From the NCBI RefSeq assembly GCF_000718165.1, contig NZ_JOEY01000004.1:186001-250000 (forward strand): 64,000 nt of DNA, in the 5' to 3' direction. This document shows positions 24,912 to 32,622 of the stretch, one piece after another. Positions within the stretch are counted from its first letter, which is position 1; each line of letters begins with the position of its first letter. Made by a program: the position numbers and the translations under genes. The notes below the pieces were generated by a model. That model had not been told where the DNA came from. It ran no database searches and saw only the letters and a program-made list of their open reading frames with translations. The DNA comes from Streptomyces fulvoviolaceus (GTDB lineage Bacteria; Actinomycetota; Actinomycetes; Streptomycetales; Streptomycetaceae).

Positions 24912-26190
24912 CTAAAGCGCTGGGCTTGCACAACGGGCGTCACTGGCGGTGATGCTGCGTTTGCGTCCAGGACCGCTCCGGCGGTATTGCCGGGGCGGGG
25001 CAGGGGCCGTTGACTGGGCCCCGCTTCGCCACAACTCCCAGGCACGAGCCCGGATGTTGCGGGAGCCTCCCCCACTCTCGGCTTCGCTCGAGCGGGAGGT
25101 GCCCCCATCGGTCTGCGTGATCAACGAGTCCGCAGCTCCGGCATGCGAACCAGGCCTGACTGACCCGGTTCGCCTTGTCGATGTGACCGCATTCGGCGCA
25201 GGTGCGGGAGGTGTACGCCGGATCGACGTGCACCACCGGCACCCCCGCCTTGCGGGCCCTGTACGCGATGAAATCCCCCAGCTGGGCAAACGACCAGCTG
25301 GAATGGGTGGCCCGTTGGGGCTTGCGAAGCCGTACCCGCTCGCGGATGCCCGTCAGATCCTCCAGGGCGATCCCACGACCGGTGCGTTCAGCCTCGGCCA
25401 CCACATGCTTCGCGATCTTGTGGTTGATGTCCTTGGCCCGCCGTGATTCCTTGCGCCGCCGCTTCTTCAGCCGACGCTTGGCGGACGGGGTGTTCTTCTT
25501 CTGCAGCTTGGTACGGAGATTTCGTTCCCGCAGACGGGTCCGGTTGAGCTCGCGCCCGGCCATGATCTCGCCGTCCGAGGTGGTGGCGATGTTCACGATG
25601 CCCAGGTCGATTCCGAGGAAGTCCACCGGGTCGGCATTCAAGGGCGCCTCGGGCACCTCGCAGGTGGCCAGCAGGAACCACATACCGTCCCGACAGACCA
25701 GATCGGACTCGCCCCGGCGGTACAGCGCCAAAGTGGCCAGCTGTTCGGCAGAGGCGGTGAACGCCACGTCTTTCACCCGCCCGGCCACCGTCCAGATCGA
25801 CACCCGCCGCTCGGCGATCTGCCAGGACAGCATCCGGTCGTCGTAGGGCTGCGCACCCTGGGGGCGGAAGACGATCGGCTTCTCGGTGGCCCGGCGGTAG
25901 CGCTTCGAGCCGGGCTTGCCGAGGTTTCCGGCCTTCAGGTTCGCCTTCAACGTGGTGTACGCGTCGCACGTCTTCTTGATCGTGTGCTGGGCGGCCTGCG
26001 CACCCAGGCGCCAGCGGGACTTGACGGTGTCGTAGGCGTGTTTGCGCAGGGTGAAGTTCTTGAACTCCCCGCGCTCGAAGGCGACCTCGCTCACCCAGGT
26101 GGCGGCCTCGTTGCAGGCGTGCAGGGTCGCCTCGAATGCCGCCGCCTGCTCGGGCGTCGGCAGCAGCTTGACCTGCACCACCAGCTTCAC
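24912..26190 (-). pseudogene. tnpB: TnpB RNA-guided nuclease gene, frameshifted
   Basis: The frame begins at a GTG (MKLVVQVKLLPTPEQ) and carries the TnpB fold: first catalytic Asp in FLGIDLGIVN, Glu in IALEDLTGIR, a zinc finger CAECG...CRSCG, and DHADR with the third catalytic Asp. Directly after DHADR the reading frame is diverted by a 40-nt dispersed repeat (25068-25107). Removing it restores GSRNIRARAWELW and a C-terminus that stops inside the right-end hairpin at 24912. As it stands the frame runs to 24940 with an aberrant tail, and conserved residues after the third RuvC motif are lost. It is probably inactive as a nuclease. Start is uncertain within a few codons. Confidence 0.85.
25068..25107. 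repeat. 40-nt dispersed repeat inserted in tnpB
   Basis: The unit reads TCCCCCACTCTCGGCTTCGC... and ends in GAGGTGCCCCCA on the plus strand. It has internal palindromic character (CTCGAGC, and GGGGG at one end with CCCCC at the other). This resembles a widespread Streptomyces intergenic repeat. A related copy lies in-frame inside cvnB at 32430-32478. The 40-nt length (3n+1) accounts for the frameshift in tnpB. Confidence 0.8.
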
Positions 26191-26458
26191 AAGCACCGAA
26201 CGTACACACCCGCACGAGACGGCACCGCACGTTCGAAGTGGATCACCTGAACGAGTGACCCATAGCTGTGCGTCGACGCCTTGACCGGACGAGAGACCGG
26301 ACCGCCCCGTCGCCGACACCTGCCAGAGGGGGGCGTCCAAGCTCCGTGATGTACAGGTCACAGGTCGGCATGCCCTGCAGGCCCCTTCGTAGACGAGGGG
26401 TCAACAAGTCGCGCACAGGGGATTGACGGCCTTGCTGACAAGCAGTCTCATAAGTGCC

Positions 26459-27397
26459 ATGACGAGCCTGACAGAAGTCGAGGCGCTCGAAGGGCTGCGT
26501 GACGCACTCGGTCTGCTCAAGGACCGGGAGCAGGTGGCCGAGCGGCTGCTCGACTCCTCCGCCAAGCACTCCTTCGACCCGGACAAGGAGCTGGACTGGG
26601 ACGCGCCCTTCGAGGAGGGCAAGTGGTTCTGGCCGCCGGAGCTGGTGTCGCTGTACGACACCCCGATGTGGCGCCGGATGAGCGAGGAGCAGCGGATCCT
26701 GCTCTCCCAGCACGAGGCGGCCGCGCTGGCCTCGCTCGGCATCTGGTTCGAGATCATCCTGATGCAGCTGCTGGTCCGGCACATCTACGACAAGGCGGCG
26801 ACCAGCGCGCATGTGCGGTACGCCCTCACCGAGATCGAGGACGAGTGCCGCCACTCGAAGATGTTCGCCCGGCTCATCTCGCACGGGGACACGCCGTGGT
26901 ATCCGGTCAGCAGGGCTCATCAGAATCTGGGGCGGTTGTTCAAGACGATCTCCACGACACCGGGTTCCTTCACCGCGACGCTGCTCGGCGAGGAGGTCCT
27001 CGACTGGATGCAGCGGCTGACCTTCCCGGACGAGCGGGTGCAGACCCTGATACGCGGGGTGACCCGGATCCACGTGGTGGAGGAGGCGCGGCACGTGCGG
27101 TACGCCCGTGAGGAGCTGCGCCGCCAGATGGTGACGGCGCCGAGGTGGTCGCAGGAGTTCACGCGGGTCACCTCCGGTGAGTTCGCGCGGGTGTTCTCCG
27201 TCGCCTTCGTGAACCCCGAGGTCTACACGAATGTCGGCCTCGACCAGCGGGAGGCCATGGCCCAGGTGCGGGCGAGCGGGCATCGGCGGGAGGTCATGCA
27301 GACGGGAGCGAAACGGCTGACGGACTTCCTGGACGACATCGGGGTTCTGCGGGGTGTCGGGCGGCGGCTTTGGAGGTCTTCGGGTCTGCTGGCCTGA
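26459..27397 (+). CDS. AurF-like diiron oxygenase
   Basis: This 312-residue helical protein has carboxylate/histidine motifs typical of the AurF (p-aminobenzoate N-oxygenase) family of nonhaem diiron enzymes. They are LLSQHEAAALASLGIWFE, YALTEIEDECRHSKMF (E-x3-D-E-x2-H) and VTRIHVVEEARHVRYAREEL (E-E-x2-H). A further conserved LLGEEVLDWMQ lies between them. These supply the Glu/His ligands of two irons that activate oxygen, often to oxidise aryl amines. The ATG at 26459 starts MTSLTEVEALEGL. A TTGACG sequence about 35 nt upstream may be a promoter element. A TetR regulator follows downstream beyond a hairpin repeat. No biosynthetic cluster surrounds it. Confidence 0.85.
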   Translation: MTSLTEVEALEGLRDALGLLKDREQVAERLLDSSAKHSFDPDKELDWDAPFEEGKWFWPPELVSLYDTPMWRRMSEEQRILLSQHEAAALASLGIWFEIILMQLLVRHIYDKAATSAHVRYALTEIEDECRHSKMFARLISHGDTPWYPVSRAHQNLGRLFKTISTTPGSFTATLLGEEVLDWMQRLTFPDERVQTLIRGVTRIHVVEEARHVRYAREELRRQMVTAPRWSQEFTRVTSGEFARVFSVAFVNPEVYTNVGLDQREAMAQVRASGHRREVMQTGAKRLTDFLDDIGVLRGVGRRLWRSSGLLA

Positions 27398-27399
27398 TG

Positions 27400-27535
27400 T
27401 CGGCTGCGGGCCGGTGGGGGATGGTCGCGCAGTTCCCCGCGCCCCTGGGTGGGTTCGGCTGAACGCAGGCTGGCCATGCCGACCCAAAGGGGCGCGGGGA
27501 ACTGCGCGACCAGCCACGACGCGCCCGCAGCCGCC
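27400..27535. repeat. Inverted pair of dispersed REP-like repeats, probable terminator
   Basis: Two oppositely oriented copies of the common Streptomyces repeat face each other. A 25-nt block at 27422-27446 is the exact reverse complement of 27488-27512, and the outer parts (CGGCTGCGGGCC and CGCCCGCAGCCG) also pair. The result is a stem of more than 40 bp interrupted by a ~41-nt centre. It separates the AurF-like gene from the TetR gene and likely blocks read-through. Confidence 0.9.
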
Positions 27536-27550
27536 GACTACGCTGCACCC

Positions 27551-28198
27551 ATGACCCCCTCCGCGCCCGCGTACCGTCGTCTCAGCGTCGAGGAACGCCG
27601 CACGCAGCTGCTCACCGCATCGCTGACTCTCTTCGCGCACCGCGCCCCTGAGGAGGTCTCCCTCGACGACGTGGCCGAGGCAGCCGGAGTCTCACGCCCC
27701 CTGGTCTACCGGTACTTCCCGGGCGGCAAGCAGCAGCTGTACGAGGCCGCGCTCAGGTCCGCCGCCGACGAGCTCCAGCAGTGCTTCGACGAGCCCCGCG
27801 ACGGCCCCCTCCTCACCCGCCTCGCCCGGGCTCTGGACCGCTATCTGGCCTTCGTCGACCAGCACGACGCCGGCTTCAGCGCCCTGCTGCAGGGCGGCAG
27901 CGTCGTCGAGACGTCCCGTACGACGGCCATCGTGGACGGCGTACGCCGGGCCGCCGCCGAGCACATCCTCAGCCATCTGCGGGCCACCGACCCCGGCCTG
28001 CGGTTGCGGATGACCGTACGGATGTGGATCACGGCCGTCGAGGCGGCCTCGCTGATCTGGCTCGACGAGGGCAAGCAGCCGCCGGTGGAGGAGCTGCGGG
28101 ACTGGCTGGTCGAGCAGTTCGTGGCCGTGCTCTCGGTGACCGCGCGGCGGGACCCGCAGACGGCCGCGCTGGTCGAGGCCCTCGCGGCGGATGGCTGA
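27551..28198 (+). CDS. TetR-family transcriptional regulator
   Basis: This 215-residue protein has an N-terminal TetR helix-turn-helix: LSVEERRTQLLTASLTLFAHR, then VSLDDVAEAAGVSRPLVYRYFPGGK at about residues 37-61. The C-terminal ligand-binding part is helical (LARALDRYLAFVDQHDAGFSALLQGG). It would repress nearby genes until an effector binds. The target is not evident, but the upstream AurF-like oxygenase or its own operon are candidates. The ATG at 27551 gives the standard spacing to the domain. The frame is open upstream only because of the GC-rich repeat. A small gene overlaps its stop codon by 8 bp. Confidence 0.92.
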   Translation: MTPSAPAYRRLSVEERRTQLLTASLTLFAHRAPEEVSLDDVAEAAGVSRPLVYRYFPGGKQQLYEAALRSAADELQQCFDEPRDGPLLTRLARALDRYLAFVDQHDAGFSALLQGGSVVETSRTTAIVDGVRRAAAEHILSHLRATDPGLRLRMTVRMWITAVEAASLIWLDEGKQPPVEELRDWLVEQFVAVLSVTARRDPQTAALVEALAADG

Positions 28199-28511
28199 CA
28201 CTGGTCCCGTGAAGAGCGAAGACACCCCCTTCGAGGGCGGCCCCATGGACGGCCGCGTGCTGCCCGTCCTGGTGGGACCCACCGGCCAGCCGCCCAGGAC
28301 GTACCGCATTCCCGTCCCCGACGCCGCCGGCGGGCCGCCCACGGTGCTGGTCTACCGACGGGTGCCGCGGGGGCACGGCAAGCGGCTCGGACTCCCGGCG
28401 GGGTGGAAGTACGCGTACGACCCCGAGGGCAAGAAGGACAACAAGCTCAAGTGGCCGTGGTCCAAGCCCGACGCCACGCCGGGCGGCAAGCCGGATGACG
28501 CGGACGGGTGA
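28191..28511 (+). CDS. Small basic hypothetical protein
   Basis: This 106-residue protein overlaps the 3' end of the TetR gene (ATGGCTGA), suggesting coupling. An alternative GTG start at 28209 begins MKSEDTPFEGG. The sequence is conserved-looking, with PMDGRVLPVLVGPTGQPPRTYRIPVPD, VLVYRRVPRGHGKRLG and WKYAYDPEGKKDNKLKWPW, ending in a charged tail. There is no membrane segment. I recognise it only as a common small Streptomyces protein of unknown function. Confidence 0.65.
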   Translation: MADTGPVKSEDTPFEGGPMDGRVLPVLVGPTGQPPRTYRIPVPDAAGGPPTVLVYRRVPRGHGKRLGLPAGWKYAYDPEGKKDNKLKWPWSKPDATPGGKPDDADG

Positions 28512-28614
28512 CGTCGTTGCGCCGAACCGCGCACACCCGGCGCGCGGACCTCTCCCGTACGCCTGATGCTCACGGTGCGGAGCGGAAACGCTGCCCCGCA
28601 CCGGAGGTGATGAC

Positions 28615-29676
28615 GTGTCAGGAAGGCTTCTGCGCCTGGTCTGTACGGCGGCGATGGCGGCCGGCACCGTCCTCGCGCCCCTGCCCGCGACGGCCGTCCC
28701 GGAGCCGGAGCCGCGCGAACGCTCCGTCGCCGAGCTGCTGACGGACCTTCAGCGGCTGTACCAGGAGGCCGAGGAGGCCACCGAGACCTACAACGCCACC
28801 GAGGAGCAGCTGAAGAAGCAGCGCACCGAGGTCCGCCGCCTCGACACCGAGCTGTCCCGGGCCCGGCTCTCCCTGCACGACAGCCGGGGCGCGGCGGGGC
28901 GGCTGGCCCGGCAGCAGTACCAGAACAGCACCGACATCTCGCCGTACGTACGGCTGCTGCTCGCCCGCGATCCCCAGCACGCCCTCGACCAGGGCCATGT
29001 GATCGGCCAGTTGGCCCGGGAGCGGGCCCAGACGGTGGGCCGCCTCACCGGCAACGAGCACCGCGCCGACGAACTGGCCCGCAAGGCACGCAAGGCCCTC
29101 GACGCCCAACTCACCCTCGCCGCCCGGCAGAAGAAGGAGCGGGACGCCGTACGCAATCGTCTGAAGGACGTCGAGGAACTCCTCGCCACCCTCACCGCCG
29201 AACAGCTCGCCGCCCTGGCCGAGTTCGAGGAGAAGGGGGTCACGGAGGAGCAGGAGAAGTTCATGGCGTCCGGCGCGCTCAGCGACCACGACCGCGAGCC
29301 GTCGCGGGCGGGCGAGAAGGCCGTGCGGTACGCCGTACGACAGATCGGGAAGCCGTACGAGTGGGGCGCGGAGGGCCCGAAGACGTACGACTGCTCGGGC
29401 CTGACCTCGGAGGCCTGGGGCCACGCCGGGGCGCCCATCCCCCGAACCAGTGAGGAGCAGTGGGCGCAGCTGCCGAGGATCCCACTGAAACAGCTGCGCC
29501 CCGGCGACCTGGTGATCTACTTCCCCAAGGCGACGCACGTGGCGATGTACATGGGCAAGGGCAAGGTGGTCCAGGCACCGAGAACCGGCGAGAAGATCAG
29601 GGTGAGCCCGATCGCGTCCAACCCGGTACTGGGAGCCGTACGCCCAGACCAACGCCCTTCAGGGGCGCGGGGCTGA
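28615..29676 (+). CDS. Secreted NlpC/P60 peptidoglycan hydrolase
   Basis: This 353-residue protein starts at a GTG with an ideal GGAGGTG ribosome binding site. A signal peptide (about residues 1-28) is followed by a long coiled-coil region (about 38-220, LLTDLQRLYQEAEEATETY and further heptads). The catalytic NlpC/P60 domain contains the catalytic Cys in YDCSGLTSEAW, then the conserved LRPGDLVIYF and His in THVAMYMG. It cleaves D-Glu to diamino-acid bonds in peptidoglycan, as RipA/SwlA-type proteins do. The last codons (RPSGARG) and the stop lie inside a dispersed repeat, so the C-terminus has been extended or changed by that repeat. Confidence 0.93.
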   Translation: MSGRLLRLVCTAAMAAGTVLAPLPATAVPEPEPRERSVAELLTDLQRLYQEAEEATETYNATEEQLKKQRTEVRRLDTELSRARLSLHDSRGAAGRLARQQYQNSTDISPYVRLLLARDPQHALDQGHVIGQLARERAQTVGRLTGNEHRADELARKARKALDAQLTLAARQKKERDAVRNRLKDVEELLATLTAEQLAALAEFEEKGVTEEQEKFMASGALSDHDREPSRAGEKAVRYAVRQIGKPYEWGAEGPKTYDCSGLTSEAWGHAGAPIPRTSEEQWAQLPRIPLKQLRPGDLVIYFPKATHVAMYMGKGKVVQAPRTGEKIRVSPIASNPVLGAVRPDQRPSGARG

Positions 29677-29755
29677 GACATTGTGCGGCTCCGCCGCGTG
29701 GGCGCGACAAGCCACAACGGACCCGCAGCCGCCACCCAACCGCACCCCCAACGGC
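29655..29755. repeat. Dispersed REP-like repeat, copy at the 3' end of the NlpC/P60 gene
   Basis: This contains AGGGGCGCGGGGCTGAGAC and the block GTGCGGCTCCGCCGCGTGGG, which matches (inverted) the repeat at 18735-18765 with one mismatch over about 31 nt. CCCGCAGCCGCC follows. It provides the stop codon of the hydrolase gene and lies between two convergent genes, where a bidirectional terminator is expected. Confidence 0.8.
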
Positions 29756-29757
29756 GA

Positions 29758-31011
29758 CTAGGCCCCAGCCACCGACCCCAGATACGCCTCAGTCCTGGCC
29801 GGATCGTAGAAGAAGTTCTCAAAGTCGGCCGGATCGTCGAACCCGTTGGCGAACCGATCAGCAACCGGCGGCAACTGACCCGCCGCACCAATCAGGTTGA
29901 GGATGTGCTCCGGCGGCGGCGCGAGCATCGCGTTGGTCCACTTCGTGACGTGCTGCGCCGTGTCCCAGTACCGGTCGAACGTCCCCCGCATCCACTCCTC
30001 GTCAAACTCCTTCTCGCCTCGATCCAGAATCGAGGCGAGATACGCGGCGGCGCACTTGGACGCCGAGTTGGAGCCCTGTCCGGTGATCGGGTCGTTCGCG
30101 ACGACCACGTCGGCGACGCCGAGGACCAGACCGCCACCGGGGAGGCGGCCGATCGGGTTGCGGACGGTCGGGGTGTAGCGCCCGCTCAACACCCCGCCCG
30201 CGTCGGTGAGTTCGACGTTCGTGGCCCGCGCGTGCTCCCAGGGGACGAACTTCTCCATGAGTTCCAGGGTCAGGGAGAGGTGCTCCGCCGGGTCCTTGAC
30301 GCCGTTGAAGGCGTCGAGCGGGCCGCCGGGTATGCCCTCCCAGAACAGGATGTCCGCGCGGCCGGAGGTCGTGAGCGTCGGCATGATGAACAGCTCGCCG
30401 ACGCCGGGGACCAGGTTGCAGCGGACGGCGTCGTGGTCCGGGTGCTCGGGGCGCGGGCCCAGGCCGTGGACGTAGGCGACCGCGAGGGCGCGCTGCGGCT
30501 CGCTGTACGGGGACCGCTCCGGGTCCCGGGCGAACATGGACACCAGCTCGCCCTTGCCCGCCGACACCAGCACCAGGTCGTACGTACGGGAGAAGTAGTC
30601 GAGGTCGCCGACCGCCGTACCGTGGATGACCAGCTGGCCGCCGCGCTGGGCGAAGGTCTCCATCCAGCCGGCCATCTTCACGCGCTGGTCGACCGACTGC
30701 GCGTACCCGTCGAGCCTGCCCACCCAGTCGATCGCACGCTGCGTCGGACCGGGGTCGTGCGACCCCGGAGCCGCCACCGAGACGCCGAGTCCTTCGATCT
30801 TCGGGGCCTGGGACTCCCAGAAGTTCAGCTGGAGATCGCGCTCGTGCTGCAGTGCCGCGTGGAACATGCACTGCGTCGACATGACCCGGCCGGAGCGGAT
30901 CTCGTCCGCGGTCCGGTTCGACATCAGGGTGACCTCGTACCCGTGCGACTGGAGTCCGAGGGCGAGCTGGAGTCCGGACTGACCGGCTCCTACGACGAGT
31001 ATCTTCCGCAT
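29758..31011 (-). CDS. Styrene-monooxygenase-like FAD-dependent oxygenase
   Basis: This 417-residue flavoprotein has an N-terminal Rossmann dinucleotide motif GAGQSGLQLALGL followed by YEVTLMSNR. It continues with features of the StyA (styrene/indole monooxygenase) family: MSTQCMFHAALQHERDLQLNFW, TYDLVLVSAGKGELVSMF, and a second FAD-contact region VLGVADVVVANDPITGQGSN. StyA enzymes epoxidise aryl alkenes using reduced FAD supplied by a separate reductase. No styB-like reductase gene is adjacent. It lies 36 bp downstream of the conservon GTPase on the same strand and is likely the last gene of that operon, where other conservons often carry a P450. Confidence 0.85.
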   Translation of the reverse strand: MRKILVVGAGQSGLQLALGLQSHGYEVTLMSNRTADEIRSGRVMSTQCMFHAALQHERDLQLNFWESQAPKIEGLGVSVAAPGSHDPGPTQRAIDWVGRLDGYAQSVDQRVKMAGWMETFAQRGGQLVIHGTAVGDLDYFSRTYDLVLVSAGKGELVSMFARDPERSPYSEPQRALAVAYVHGLGPRPEHPDHDAVRCNLVPGVGELFIMPTLTTSGRADILFWEGIPGGPLDAFNGVKDPAEHLSLTLELMEKFVPWEHARATNVELTDAGGVLSGRYTPTVRNPIGRLPGGGLVLGVADVVVANDPITGQGSNSASKCAAAYLASILDRGEKEFDEEWMRGTFDRYWDTAQHVTKWTNAMLAPPPEHILNLIGAAGQLPPVADRFANGFDDPADFENFFYDPARTEAYLGSVAGA

Positions 31012-31047
31012 ACGGGTGGTGGCTCCTCAGTTCCGACTGCTCGGGGG

Positions 31048-31692
31048 CTACTCGGGGGTGACGTCCAGCGCGTGGCCGACAAGGGACAGGAGGGTCTCGA
31101 CCGCCGAGATCCTCCGCCGCGCGTCCATGATCATTACAGGTATGTGCGCGGGGATCGTCAACGCCTCCCGCACGTCCTCGGGTTCGAAGCGCTCACTGCC
31201 GTCGAAGTGGTTCACCGCGACGACGTACGGCATCCCGCAGCTCTCGAAGTAGTCGAGCGCCGGGAAGCAGTCCTTCAGGCGGCGGGTGTCCGCGAGGACC
31301 ACCGCCCCGATCGCGCCGCGCACCAGGTCGTCCCACATGAACCAGAACCGCTGCTGGCCCGGCGTGCCGAACAGGTAGAGCACCAGGTCGTCGTCGAGCG
31401 TGAGGCGGCCGAAGTCCATGGCCACGGTGGTGGTCAGCTTGCCGGGCGTCGAGGTGAGATCGTCGGTCTCCTCGCTCGCCTCGGTCATCAGCGCCTCGGT
31501 CTGCAGCGGCGTGATCTCCGAGACGGCGGTGACCAGGGTGGTCTTGCCGACGCCGAACCCGCCGGCCACGACTATCTTCGTCGCGATCGGGGCCCGGGTC
31601 CGGTCCGTCTGCCAGGGCCGTACGGGCCCCTCCTGGTCGAGGAGCGGGGTGACGCCGTAGGAGAAGGCGGCGTCAGAGACGACGGAGTCCAC
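31048..31692 (-). CDS. cvnD: Conservon small GTPase (CvnD-type)
   Basis: This 214-residue Ras-like/MglA-type GTPase has P-loop VVAGGFGVGKTT (residues 42-52), switch-region LTTTVAMDFGRL, a G3-like LFGTPGQQRF and a base-recognition NHFD in AVNHFDGSE. The final protein of Streptomyces conservons is such a GTPase, which interacts with the roadblock and DUF742 partners to form a membrane-associated switch. It overlaps the upstream DUF742 gene by 20 bp, confirming translational coupling. The N-terminal ~35 residues before the P-loop are typical of the family. Confidence 0.93.
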   Translation of the reverse strand: MDSVVSDAAFSYGVTPLLDQEGPVRPWQTDRTRAPIATKIVVAGGFGVGKTTLVTAVSEITPLQTEALMTEASEETDDLTSTPGKLTTTVAMDFGRLTLDDDLVLYLFGTPGQQRFWFMWDDLVRGAIGAVVLADTRRLKDCFPALDYFESCGMPYVVAVNHFDGSERFEPEDVREALTIPAHIPVMIMDARRRISAVETLLSLVGHALDVTPE

Positions 31693-32089
31693 TCAGCACC
31701 CTTTCGAGCAGAGCGCGGTCCGGGCGGCCGGTGCCGTGACCGGTTCCGGTGCCGTACACACGGATCTTTCCCTGGTCCGCGAGATCGCTCAGGAGCACGC
31801 GGACCACACCGAGCGGCATCTTCAGCAGCGCGGCGATCTCGGCCACCGTGCGCATACGGCGGCACAGTTCGACGATGGCCCGCATCTCCGGCATCACCCG
31901 GGTGGTGAGGGAACCTTTCGTCAGTTCCTTGCGCTCTTCGGGCGCCTCCAGGGCCGCTGTGCTCGCTACGAACGTCTCCACCAGCAGCACGTGCCCGAAG
32001 CGGGTACGACCGCCGGTGAGCGAGTAGGGACGTACCCGGGCGGCCTTGCGATCGCCGCCGCGGACGGGGAGGTTCGGCCTGTCGGTCAT
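31673..32089 (-). CDS. cvnC: Conservon DUF742 protein (CvnC-type)
   Basis: This 138-residue protein has RPYSLTGGRTRFG at residues 20-32, followed by a winged-helix-like core: ELCRRMRTVAEIAALLKMPLGVVRVLLSDLADQGKI. These are the standard DUF742 landmarks. It begins with ATGA overlapping the roadblock gene stop and overlaps the GTPase start, as in other conservons. The middle segment (ETFVASTAALEAPEERKEL) is variable. Its molecular role as adaptor or possible DNA binder is not established. Confidence 0.93.
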   Translation of the reverse strand: MTDRPNLPVRGGDRKAARVRPYSLTGGRTRFGHVLLVETFVASTAALEAPEERKELTKGSLTTRVMPEMRAIVELCRRMRTVAEIAALLKMPLGVVRVLLSDLADQGKIRVYGTGTGHGTGRPDRALLERVLSGLRRL

Positions 32090-32622
32090 CGCGTCGTGCT
32101 CCCCGTCGGCTCGTTCTCCAGCGATTTTCGTAGCTCACTGCGGAGTTCGGGGGTCAGCACGTGGCCGGCGCGGCCCACGAACAGTGCCATGTGGTACGCC
32201 ACCACGCTCATGTCGCAGTCGGCGCTGCCGTGCACTCCGAGCAGCGAGCCGTCGCTGATCGACATCACGAAGAGGCTGCCCTCGTCCATCGCGACCATCG
32301 TGTGCTTCACCGTGCCGATCTCCATCAGCTTGGCCGCGCCGACGGTGAGGCTGCCGATGCCGGAGACGATCGTGGCGAGGTCGGCGGCGGAGCCGCGGGG
32401 GCCCTTCGCCGCGCGGGGCCGGCGGGCCTCCTCGATGGGGGTCCCCGCGCGCAAGGTTGTTCGAGCGTGGGGGAGGCCGGGGTCGGAGGAGAGGAGGAGG
32501 AGTCCGTCGGAGGAGACGACCGCGACCGACTGGATGCCCGGCACCTCCTCGACGAGATTGGTCAGCAGCCAGTGCAGATTGCGGGCTTCTCGACTCAGTC
32601 CGAAGGTACTGGGCGCGGTCAA
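32086..32622 (-). CDS. cvnB: Conservon roadblock/LC7 protein (CvnB-type) with repeat-derived insertion
   Basis: This 178-residue protein has the roadblock fold: LHWLLTNLVEEVPGIQSVAVVSSDGLLL, then DLATIVSGIGSLTVGAAKLME, and SLLGVHGSADCDMSVVAYHMALFV. Roadblock proteins act with the small GTPase, plausibly as activator or dimerisation partner. Between SSDGLLLLSSDPG and KGPRGSAAD sits a ~25-residue Arg/Ala/Pro insertion, LPHARTTLRAGTPIEEARRPR. Its DNA (32430-32478) resembles the dispersed Streptomyces repeat also found in the broken tnpB. The insertion keeps the frame and falls in a loop, so the protein may still fold. The gene overlaps both neighbours by 4 bp. Confidence 0.93.
   Translation of the reverse strand: MTAPSTFGLSREARNLHWLLTNLVEEVPGIQSVAVVSSDGLLLLSSDPGLPHARTTLRAGTPIEEARRPRAAKGPRGSAADLATIVSGIGSLTVGAAKLMEIGTVKHTMVAMDEGSLFVMSISDGSLLGVHGSADCDMSVVAYHMALFVGRAGHVLTPELRSELRKSLENEPTGSTTR
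32430..32478. repeat. Dispersed repeat inserted in frame within cvnB
   Basis: The plus strand reads CCTCGATGGGGGTCCCC... and ends in GAGCGTGGGGGAGGCC. The GTGGGGGAGG end and the GGGGGTCCCC block are hallmarks of a common Streptomyces intergenic repeat. The shorter relative at 25068-25107 shares the GGGGGAGG ... CTCGAGC ... CCCCCAT arrangement. Here it encodes amino acids instead of interrupting the gene. Confidence 0.65.

Larger units (their letters stand above)
24897..26230 (-). mobile_element. IS200/IS605-like (tnpB-only) insertion sequence, decayed
   Basis: The element contains only tnpB, on the minus strand. Its right end is marked by a perfect hairpin CCCAGCGCT-AA-AGCGCTGGG (24905-24924), followed on the minus strand by TAGTTGAC (24904-24897). 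TTGAC-type ends are known for IS605-group elements. The left end is not precisely visible, and the boundary near 26230 is an estimate. No tnpA is present, so movement would need a transposase in trans. The tnpB gene is frameshifted by an inserted repeat. Confidence 0.7.
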
